Below are positions 23,727-34,047 of a stretch of 34,047 nt of DNA, piece after piece. Origin of the DNA: Thermodesulfobacterium hveragerdense DSM 12571 (GTDB taxonomy: Bacteria; Desulfobacterota; Thermodesulfobacteria; Thermodesulfobacteriales; Thermodesulfobacteriaceae); NCBI RefSeq assembly GCF_000423845.1, contig NZ_AUIT01000020.1, positions 1 through 34,047 of the forward strand, given 5' to 3'. The translations under genes were made by a program, and so were the position numbers. Positions within the stretch are counted from its first letter, which is position 1. Each line of letters begins with the position of its first letter. The notes under the pieces are model-generated. The model was not told the DNA's origin and searched no databases. It saw only the letters and a list, made by a program, of their open reading frames with translations.

Positions 23727-24632
23727 ATGATTTTTAAAAACGTTATCTCTGGTTTTCTGTTAGCCATAACTTTGTATATAGTTTTTTTCCGGAGTTTACT
23801 TCCGGAAAATAGTTTAGTTTTCAGTTTAGCTACTTTTGTTTATTTTGTTGCGGCTTTAATCTATTTTATCCACTGGATTTTTAAATGGAATATAGGAGGA
23901 TTTGTAGGTTCTACCGTTGGTTGGGCTGGACTTTTTTTAAACCTCGCGGCTTTTTTTATTAGATGGTATCAAACTCATCAAGCTGGTTTTGGCTATGTTC
24001 CTCTTTCCAACCTTTATGAATCTCTGGTCTTTTTTGGACTATGTATTGCATTGATCTATCTTGTTATGGAGTTTAAATTTCCTTCGAAAGCTTTAGGGAG
24101 CATTACTTTTACCTTGACTGCTCTTATCATGGCCTATGCCTCTCTTAAAGCCCCTGCTGAAATCAAACCCCTTCTTCCAGCCTTAAAAAGCAACTGGTTG
24201 ATAGCCCATGTAATCACTTGTTTTTTGGGGTATGGAGCTTTTGCCGTTACCTTTGGTCTAAGCCTGTTTTATCTCATCGGAGCTAATAAAACTCTATCAG
24301 CCTCTTTGCAAGTTTCCTTAGAACATTTTATATATAGACTGATGCTTTTTGGTTTCTTTTGGCTTTCCTTAGGTATTATCACTGGATCTGTTTGGGCGGA
24401 GCAAGCTTGGGGAAGTTACTGGAGCTGGGACCCTAAGGAAACCTGGTCTTTTATCACCTGGCTTATCTATGGAGGCGCCATCCATCTTCGTCTAATGAAA
24501 GGTTCTAAAGATTGGGGTGGGAAAAAACTTGCCTGGTTAAACATCATCGGATTTGCCTCTGTACTTTTTACCTATTTTGGAGTAAACTTTTTATTATCAG
24601 GATTACATAGCTATGCAACTCCAGGCTCATAA
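23727..24632 (+). CDS. Cytochrome c assembly protein, CcsA/CcsB (ResC) type
   Basis: This 301-aa integral membrane protein has about eight hydrophobic segments. It carries the tryptophan-rich heme-handling loop WAEQAWGSYWSWDPKETW (the WWD domain, about residue 225-242). Histidines before and after this loop (HVITC, HLRL, HSYA) are candidates for heme ligands. This is the System II heme delivery and ligation subunit. CcmC/CcmF are relatives, but the size and C-terminal position of the WWD loop favour CcsA/CcsB. The partner ResB/Ccs1 gene is not here. The CBS-domain gene follows after 18 bp. Confidence 0.88.
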   Translation: MIFKNVISGFLLAITLYIVFFRSLLPENSLVFSLATFVYFVAALIYFIHWIFKWNIGGFVGSTVGWAGLFLNLAAFFIRWYQTHQAGFGYVPLSNLYESLVFFGLCIALIYLVMEFKFPSKALGSITFTLTALIMAYASLKAPAEIKPLLPALKSNWLIAHVITCFLGYGAFAVTFGLSLFYLIGANKTLSASLQVSLEHFIYRLMLFGFFWLSLGIITGSVWAEQAWGSYWSWDPKETWSFITWLIYGGAIHLRLMKGSKDWGGKKLAWLNIIGFASVLFTYFGVNFLLSGLHSYATPGS

Positions 24633-24650
24633 AACTGGAGGGGATTAAAG

Positions 24651-25364
24651 ATGTTAGTAAAAAATTGGATGACTGAACATGTGATTACTTTAGAAGAAGA
24701 GGAACCTATCACCAGGGCTATCCAACTTTTAAAGCAACATCAAATACGAAGAATACCAATAACCAGAGGAGGCAAACTGTTAGGGATTGTTACCCAAACA
24801 GACATAAAAGAAGCCACACCACCTCAATTTGCAGGTGTTGACTTAAAGGAATTATATGACCTCTTCTTAAACCTAAAAGTAAAAGACATCATGACCCCAA
24901 ACCCTATCACCGTATCTCCAGAGGATACCATAGAAAGAGCTTCTGTCCTTATGCTTGAAAACAAAATCTCTGGACTTCCGGTAGTTAATGAAAACAATTA
25001 TGTTTTAGGGATTATAACTCAGACAGATATCTTTAAACTTTTTGTTCAACTAACTGGAGCTTACTTCAGTCCTTATCATGTAGCTCTTTATGTAAGCTCA
25101 CCCTGTCAACTTCCTGAGATTTTAGAAATTTTTAAGAACTTACAAATAACCATCTATACCATCTTTTGCTGGAGAGACGAGTTTTGCATAGATGATATCT
25201 GTAAAAAAAGAGTATTTATACGTTTTCAAGCGGTTGAAGAAGCTAAAATAAAGGAAGCTTTAGAAAAACTTGGGGCTAAGTTTGAAATAGCTGAGTTTAA
25301 AAAGGATGATATAAGAGATATACCCAAAAAACTGAAAGAAGAAAAGGAACTATTGATTTTCTAA
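24651..25364 (+). CDS. CBS-pair protein with C-terminal ACT-like domain
   Basis: This 237-aa protein has two CBS motifs. CBS1 (about 1-55) contains WMTEHVITL and LLGIVTQTDI. CBS2 (about 75-130) contains DIMTPNPITVSPEDTI and VLGIITQTDIFKLF. CBS pairs bind adenosine nucleotides and regulate attached domains. Residues 140-215 look like an ACT/AcuB-like fold, with four cysteines (C152, C173, C179, C184) in FCWRDEFCIDDIC, which may bind metal or form a redox pair. No enzyme domain is attached, so the target is unknown. Its last 15 bp overlap the convergent PBP gene. Confidence 0.82.
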   Translation: MLVKNWMTEHVITLEEEEPITRAIQLLKQHQIRRIPITRGGKLLGIVTQTDIKEATPPQFAGVDLKELYDLFLNLKVKDIMTPNPITVSPEDTIERASVLMLENKISGLPVVNENNYVLGIITQTDIFKLFVQLTGAYFSPYHVALYVSSPCQLPEILEIFKNLQITIYTIFCWRDEFCIDDICKKRVFIRFQAVEEAKIKEALEKLGAKFEIAEFKKDDIRDIPKKLKEEKELLIF

Positions 25365-27221
25365 ATTTTCTGTATTTTCTTGATTTTGGGTCTCTGTATA
25401 TAAAAAGAACCCTTGAGGTTTATGACTGGTCCCTTTCATTACGCTTAACCAAACAGGACAGGCAACCTTTCCTCCGGTTTCTCCTCTTTCTAAGGTTTTA
25501 CCTGCGTCATATCCTACCCAAACCCCACAAGTATATGTAGGTGTAAAACCAACAAACCAGGCATCTTTATATTCCTGAGTAGTACCGGTTTTTCCAGCTA
25601 CCGGCACACCCAACCCCCTTGCACAAGTTCCTGTTCCATAAAGAACTACTGCCTGTAAAAAGTCATTCATTATAGAGGCAGTATAAGGAGAGATTACCGG
25701 TTTAGTTACCACGTCAGTCTTGTAAATAGGAGTTTTTGCAAACAAACTATCTCTCACTTCCTCTATAAACTTCGGCTTTACCATACGACCCAAGTTAGGA
25801 AAGATGGTGAAGCTCCTGGTTAGTTCCATCGGGGTTAATTCATAAGAACCCAGGGCTATACTATAATTTAAGTCTTTAGGAATGTTAAGCTCTAACTTTT
25901 GAACCATATCATAAATCTTTTCTCTTCCTAACATCAAAGCAAGTCTTACGGAGACAACATTTCTTGACTTGGCTAAGGCATCCCTTAAGCTTATAGGACC
26001 TAAATACTGTCCATCATAATTGCCAGGTGACCATTCTTTACCCTGATCTCCTCCAGGAAGGGTTATAGGTTCATCTGGAATTACATCCTCTGGAGAGACT
26101 ACTCGATCTTCGATAGCCTTAGCCCAGATAAAAGGCTTAAACGCAGACCCAGGCTGTCTTTTAGCTAAGATAGCTCGGTTATAAGGAGATAACGTATAAT
26201 TTTTCCCTCCAATAAGAATCCTTACTCCACCGTCTTTGTTTTCCATACAAACCACTGCTACCTCTGGGGGCTCTCTGTTAGCGAACATACGACTAACAAT
26301 ATTCATCAAGTTTTCATATGCCTTTTTTTCCCAGTCTAAATCAAGGGTGGTATAGACTATCAGCCCACCCTTATCTAAAACCTCAGATGGGAATAATTTT
26401 TTCAGTTCTTCTTTTACCACGTCTAAAAAGTAGGCCGCATAAACAGGAATGTTAACGTTTTTAGGGTTTAAATGGATAGGTTGAGACGAAATAGATTGAG
26501 CTTTTTCAGGAGAAATAAAACCTACTTCTGCCATTCTTTTAAGCACATAGTTCCTTCTGGCCAAGGAAAGATTATAGTTCTCAAGGGGGCTATATTTAGA
26601 AGGAGCAGCAGGTAATCCAGCCAAAACCGCTGCCTCGTTTAAGTCTAACTCCCAGACATGTTTGTTAAAATAAGTAAGTGCAGCAGCTTCTACTCCATAA
26701 GCCCCCTCACCTAAGTAGATATGATTGAGATATATGGTTAGAATCTGATCTTTAGTTAGATGTTTTTCAATTTGCCAGGCTAAAAACATCTCTTTGATTT
26801 TTCTTCGAAGGGTCCTTTCAGGAGAAAGAACAAGGGATTTAACCACCTGTTGGGTAATGGTGCTACCACCTTGAACTACCCTACCATGAACGATATTTTT
26901 GTAAAGGGCCCTTAACAGACCCAAGAAATCTATCCCTTTATGTTTATAAAAATTAGCATCTTCTGCAGCTAAGAAAGCCTGTATTACATGAGGAGGAATT
27001 TTATCTATAGGCACAAAGATACGTCTTACTGGACCAACAAAACCTACCAGATTTCCGTGAACATCATATACCAGATTTGTCTGTTCTGGTTTATAGTTTT
27101 TAAGCTTAGAAATACTGGGGAGACTAACCTTAAGATAAATAAAACCAACAGCTAAAAATATAGAGGAAAAAAGAAAGATCGACAAAACCAAGATACCTAT
27201 CAACTTGAAAAGAGAATTCAT
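25350..27221 (-). CDS. Class A penicillin-binding protein (PBP1A type)
   Basis: This 623-aa bifunctional peptidoglycan synthase has one N-terminal transmembrane helix (about 7-30). The glycosyltransferase GT51 domain has catalytic E87 in AAEDANFYKHKGID and QGGSTITQQVVK. The transpeptidase domain has S359 in PGSAFKPF (SxxK), KSRN (SxN) and KTGTTQEYKDAW (KTG). It polymerises glycan strands and cross-links stem peptides outside the membrane. The tail is short and Asn/Glu/Gln-rich. It lies 89 bp after the 5S rRNA on the same strand. A T-run directly after 5S probably separates it from the rRNA operon. Confidence 0.95.
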   Translation of the reverse strand: MNSLFKLIGILVLSIFLFSSIFLAVGFIYLKVSLPSISKLKNYKPEQTNLVYDVHGNLVGFVGPVRRIFVPIDKIPPHVIQAFLAAEDANFYKHKGIDFLGLLRALYKNIVHGRVVQGGSTITQQVVKSLVLSPERTLRRKIKEMFLAWQIEKHLTKDQILTIYLNHIYLGEGAYGVEAAALTYFNKHVWELDLNEAAVLAGLPAAPSKYSPLENYNLSLARRNYVLKRMAEVGFISPEKAQSISSQPIHLNPKNVNIPVYAAYFLDVVKEELKKLFPSEVLDKGGLIVYTTLDLDWEKKAYENLMNIVSRMFANREPPEVAVVCMENKDGGVRILIGGKNYTLSPYNRAILAKRQPGSAFKPFIWAKAIEDRVVSPEDVIPDEPITLPGGDQGKEWSPGNYDGQYLGPISLRDALAKSRNVVSVRLALMLGREKIYDMVQKLELNIPKDLNYSIALGSYELTPMELTRSFTIFPNLGRMVKPKFIEEVRDSLFAKTPIYKTDVVTKPVISPYTASIMNDFLQAVVLYGTGTCARGLGVPVAGKTGTTQEYKDAWFVGFTPTYTCGVWVGYDAGKTLERGETGGKVACPVWLSVMKGTSHKPQGFFLYTETQNQENTENLENQ

Positions 27222-27310
27222 AAAAGTTTATTATACCTTGATTTTTTGGTTTTGAAAACTTTTTTAAAGATTTTATTAGGATTATAAATAGGTATAAAAA
27301 TAAAAAAAAT

Positions 27311-27428
<118 letters not shown>

Positions 27429-27446
27429 AAACCTTAATATTTTAAA

Positions 27447-27485
27447 ACAAGTGAATAGGGTATCCTTTGAAACTTTTAAGCTGGT
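27447..27485 (-). other. Pre-23S processing stem, 3' arm (pairs with 30521-30560)
   Basis: The stretches 27447-27456, 27458-27468 and 27475-27485 pair perfectly (10, 11 and 11 bp) with 30551-30560, 30538-30548 and 30521-30531. They form a long stem closing the 23S region, as expected for an RNase III site. Confidence 0.8.
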
Positions 27486-27489
27486 ACTG

Positions 27490-30516
<3,027 letters not shown>

Positions 30517-30576
30517 AGGAACCAGCTTAAAGATGCCAAAGGATACCCATATTCACTTGTCAAAGATCTAATCTTT

Positions 30577-30600
30577 CCACCACTTGTCAGTAAGTGGTGG
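30577..30600 (-). other. Hairpin overlapping the tRNA-Ala 3' end
   Basis: CCACCACTT (30577-30585) and AAGTGGTGG (30592-30600) form a perfect 9-bp stem with a 6-nt loop. The tRNA-side arm includes the encoded CCA and the last acceptor bases, so this fold competes with the mature tRNA acceptor stem. Confidence 0.7.
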
Positions 30601-30670
30601 AGGTGAACGGATTCGAACCGTCGACCTCCGGCTTGCAAAGCCGGCGCTCTCCCAACTGAGCTACACCCCC
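30595..30670 (-). tRNA. tRNA-Ala (anticodon TGC)
   Basis: The acceptor is GGGGGTG/CACCTCC with one G-U pair. The D-stem is GCTC/GAGC, the anticodon stem CCGGC/GCCGG with loop TTTGCAA (anticodon TGC), and the T-stem GACGG/CCGTT. CCA is encoded (30595-30597), unlike tRNA-Ile and tRNA-Pro here. It is the second spacer tRNA of the rRNA operon. Confidence 0.97.
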
Positions 30671-30676
30671 ACGCTT

Positions 30677-30706
30677 CCTCCTAAACCCATCCTCCAACCA
30701 AGAGAA

Positions 30707-30719
<13 letters not shown>
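30677..30719 (-). other. Hairpin overlapping the tRNA-Ile 3' end
   Basis: CCTCCTA-AA-CCCAT (30677-30690) pairs with ATGGG-CC-TAGGAGG (30706-30719): 7 + 5 bp around a 2x2 mismatch. The 3' acceptor strand and part of the T-stem of tRNA-Ile are used, so the spacer can compete with tRNA folding. Confidence 0.65.
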
Positions 30720-30782
<63 letters not shown>

Positions 30783-30826
30783 GCAATCCGCTCACCAATC
30801 TTTTTCAAAGATCTAAAATTTATATA

Positions 30827-30849
30827 GAATAGCGTCCGCAAGGCACTCC
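30827..30849 (-). other. Pre-16S processing stem, 3' arm (pairs with 32508-32529)
   Basis: GAATAGCGT (30827-30835), CGCAAGG (30837-30843) and CTCC (30846-30849) pair with ACGCTATTC (32521-32529), CCTTGCG (32513-32519) and GGAG (32508-32511). They bring the two ends of the 16S precursor together for RNase III. Confidence 0.8.
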
Positions 30850-30863
30850 TTAATTCTCCTTAG

Positions 30864-32438
<1,575 letters not shown>

Positions 32439-32555
32439 ATTTATCCTGGCCTACCTGCCAATCAACAGGCTGGCCGCAACCTTCAATGTAATTTAAAAAG
32501 GAATTGCGGAGCCCTTGCGAACGCTATTCAATTTTCAAAGAACACTTTTAATAAA

Positions 32556-32583
32556 AAAATAGAACAACTTTTAAATTTGTCAA
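32556..32583 (-). promoter_or_regulatory. rRNA promoter P1 (closest to 16S)
   Basis: TTGACA (32578-32583), 16 bp, TATTTT (32556-32561). About 120 bp upstream of the mature 16S end. The -35 context is CTCTTGACA. Confidence 0.6.
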
Positions 32584-32620
32584 GAGCTTTAAAAAAAGAA
32601 ATTTTCAAAAGACAAAACTT

Positions 32621-32648
32621 ATTATAACATAACCCGTCTTTTTGTCAA
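32621..32648 (-). promoter_or_regulatory. rRNA promoter P2 (perfect consensus)
   Basis: TTGACA (32643-32648), 16 bp, TATAAT (32621-32626), with CCTC before the -35 box. Both hexamers are perfect sigma-70 consensus, making it the best single promoter in the window. Confidence 0.85.
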
Positions 32649-32721
32649 GAGGCCTAAGTAACCCTTAAACAACAACTCCTACTCTTAATCTTTAACAAAG
32701 AACAACTTAACACAAAAACTA

Positions 32722-32749
32722 AATTTAACACAGCCCTGTAAATTGTCAA
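32722..32749 (-). promoter_or_regulatory. rRNA promoter P3
   Basis: TTGACA (32744-32749), 16 bp, TAAATT (32722-32727), with the same GCCTCTTGACA context as P2, 101 bp upstream of it. A boxA-like copy (32691-32706) follows downstream. Confidence 0.6.
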
Positions 32750-32822
32750 GAGGCTTTTTCAAATTTTATTTTTAATTTTTTCTTATCTATTTTAACAAAG
32801 AACAACTTTAAGCTTGATAAAA

Positions 32823-32850
32823 AGCATACCCTAAATTTTTGGGTTGTCAA
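32823..32850 (-). promoter_or_regulatory. rRNA promoter P4 (furthest upstream)
   Basis: TTGACA (32845-32850), 16 bp, TATGCT (32823-32828), 101 bp upstream of P3. It is followed by the second boxA-like copy (32791-32806) and preceded by an A/T tract that could act as an UP element. Confidence 0.55.
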
Positions 32851-32896
32851 CCCCTTATTCAAAAAATTTATATTTTTAAATTACATGGCATCAAGA

Positions 32897-33979
32897 TTAG
32901 ACGACTACACAATTTTTACCTTGTTTTTTAGCTTTATAAAGATTGTTGTCTGCGATGATAAGCATCTCTCTTAAACTGCTTTTAAGCTCAAGTGACCCTC
33001 CGATAGAAATGGTATAACTGATGTTTTGACCCTGTAGATTTAAATGAGTTGAGGCAATTTTTTCCCTAAAATACTCTATAAATTCTATAAAAGCTCTTTT
33101 GTCTGAATAAAGGAGCAAGACTACGAATTCTTCCCCACCAAACCTGGCTACTATGTCTTCTTCTCTTCTAAAGGTTTCTTTTAGTTTTTCAGCCAAATCT
33201 TTTAATACTAAATCTCCTACTTCATGACCGTAAGTATCGTTGATTTGTTTAAAGTTGTCTATGTCTATCAACAAACAAGCCAGGTTTAAGTTTTTTCTTT
33301 TGGCTATACTTAGAAATTTAGGGGCTTCTTCCATAAAATATCGTCTGTTATAAAGCCCTGTAAGCGGGTCATGATAGGCTAAAAACTCAAGTTCTTGTAT
33401 TAACTCTATGAGGTCCAAGGTGTTGTGAACTCTTACCATGAATTCTTCTTGACTAAAAGGTTTTCTCAAAAAATCATTAGCTCCTGCCTTTAGTAAAACA
33501 GGTATCATTTTGGTTTTTACTATGCCTGAAACGACGATAATTCCTAACGCACTTTTAGAATAAACCCTCCTAATCTCGTAAAGAAACTCCAAGGTATCTT
33601 CTTCAGGAAAATAATAATCAAGTATCAACAGTTTAATTTGAGGGTCTTCCCTAAGTATTTTCTGAGCTTCCCTGAGGCTTGAGGCCTCTACAACCTGAAA
33701 AAGCATATTTTTTAAAATGTTTTCGATAATCTTTCTATCAACAGGCATGTCTTCTACCACTAAAACTTTAGTCTGAGAATTTTTAAAAGCCCTTTTTATA
33801 CTAAGGGTCAATTGTTCGGTAACGTTTGGTGTTCCTTTTACTAAATAGTCTACTACACCTTTATCCAGAATAGCCTCTCTTAAGTTTTCGTCATATGAAG
33901 CGGTTAAAACTATCGTAGGGACCTTATTAGACAGCAAAAAATCGATAGCCTCGCGGGAGTAGAATATAAATTGTGTCTT
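32897..33979 (-). pseudogene. REC-REC-GGDEF response regulator, 5'-truncated
   Basis: The open frame runs from a stop just above 33979; residues before the TTG at 33937 (YSREAIDFL) still belong to a receiver domain. The first REC lacks its N-terminal half, including the phosphorylated Asp. A complete second REC follows (about 56-175; phospho-Asp D107, KPF switch region). The GGDEF domain has an active GGEEF (267-271) and an RxxD inhibitory site (258-261). Intact relatives make cyclic di-GMP under phosphorelay control. The coding similarity ends where an IS-like terminal repeat begins, so the gene is probably IS-interrupted, though the remainder could still be translated from TTG. It ends directly upstream of the rRNA promoter region. 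Confidence 0.75.
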
Positions 33980-34047
33980 TTAATAAAATATTTTAGAGGC
34001 ATAATAAAAATTTTTAATATTTTTTAAATTAATGATAACATAAAACC
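33969..34047 (+). mobile_element. Probable left end of the same IS256-type element (partial)
   Basis: AATTGTGTCT (33969-33978) is the exact reverse complement of 311-320 plus base 310... at the left-edge IS terminus (AGACACAATT). Extending inward, 21 of 26 positions of 33969-33994 match the reverse complement of 295-320. It abuts the truncated response-regulator frame, as expected for an insertion. The remaining 53 bp are AT-rich and uncoding, like the leader before a transposase gene. Confidence 0.5.

Larger units (their letters stand above)
32530..32896 (-). promoter_or_regulatory. rRNA operon control region: four promoter-like modules
   Basis: This 367-bp gene-free stretch is very AT-rich and is the upstream control region of the rRNA operon. 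It holds four TTGACA boxes, each followed after 16 bp by a -10-like hexamer. The -35 boxes start at 32845, 32744, 32643 and 32578; the first three are 101 bp apart. GTTGTTCTTTGTTAAA recurs exactly at 32691-32706 and 32791-32806. A related TGTTCTTTGAAAATTGAATAG lies just before the 16S processing stem. These resemble boxA antitermination sites of rRNA leaders. Confidence 0.8.

Noticed and set aside
23785-23805. TCCGGA repeated as a small hairpin inside the cytochrome c assembly gene
   Set aside because: It is within coding sequence, has a short stem, and shows no sign of function.

Overview
The window looks like a chromosomal segment of a thermophilic, probably anaerobic bacterium, most likely of the Thermodesulfobacterium type. 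The protein-coding DNA is AT-rich. The rRNA and tRNA genes are strongly GC-rich, which is typical of thermophiles. A complete reverse gyrase is present, which is close to a marker of hyperthermophiles. The lineage is an inference from gene content and has not been tested by a 16S search.

Layout. Both edges carry pieces of what appears to be the same IS256/Mutator-type insertion sequence, in direct orientation. At the left (1-336) is the transposase C-terminus, abutting a broken membrane sensor gene. At the right (33969-34047) is an opposite terminal repeat, abutting a 5'-truncated REC-REC-GGDEF gene. Inward from the left come a minus-strand group (thiC plus a VKOR/thioredoxin-like fusion, and pyrR), then a plus-strand ybgC-type thioesterase and ychF. 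A tight glycogen operon follows (5351-12395): debranching enzyme, glycogen-synthase-like transferase, GH57 amylase and glucan phosphorylase. Next are two small envelope or coiled-coil proteins, convergent nadK, tRNA-Pro, and speD-speE-rsmD. The SpeD lacks the catalytic Cys of AdoMet decarboxylase. A minus-strand operon nifS-nagZ-fumA(alpha)-lipoprotein leads to divergent reverse gyrase, then a CcsA/B cytochrome c assembly protein and a CBS-domain protein. A class A PBP lies convergent to these.

The right third is a complete minus-strand rRNA operon (16S, tRNA-Ile, tRNA-Ala, 23S, 5S). Long processing stems flank 16S and 23S. Upstream lies a ladder of four promoter-like elements, each with a TTGACA box and a 16-bp spacer. 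The three upstream -35 boxes are exactly 101 bp apart.

How it fits together. Most genes are housekeeping: thiamine, NADP and polyamine synthesis, Fe-S sulfur supply, glycogen storage and turnover, cell wall, cytochrome c maturation and translation. The features most worth a second look are the SpeD variant with its long leader stem, the modular rRNA promoter array, hairpins downstream of both spacer tRNAs that compete with the tRNA 3' ends, the reverse gyrase without a second zinc finger, and the insertion-sequence ends at both edges. I found no CRISPR array, prophage or defence island.
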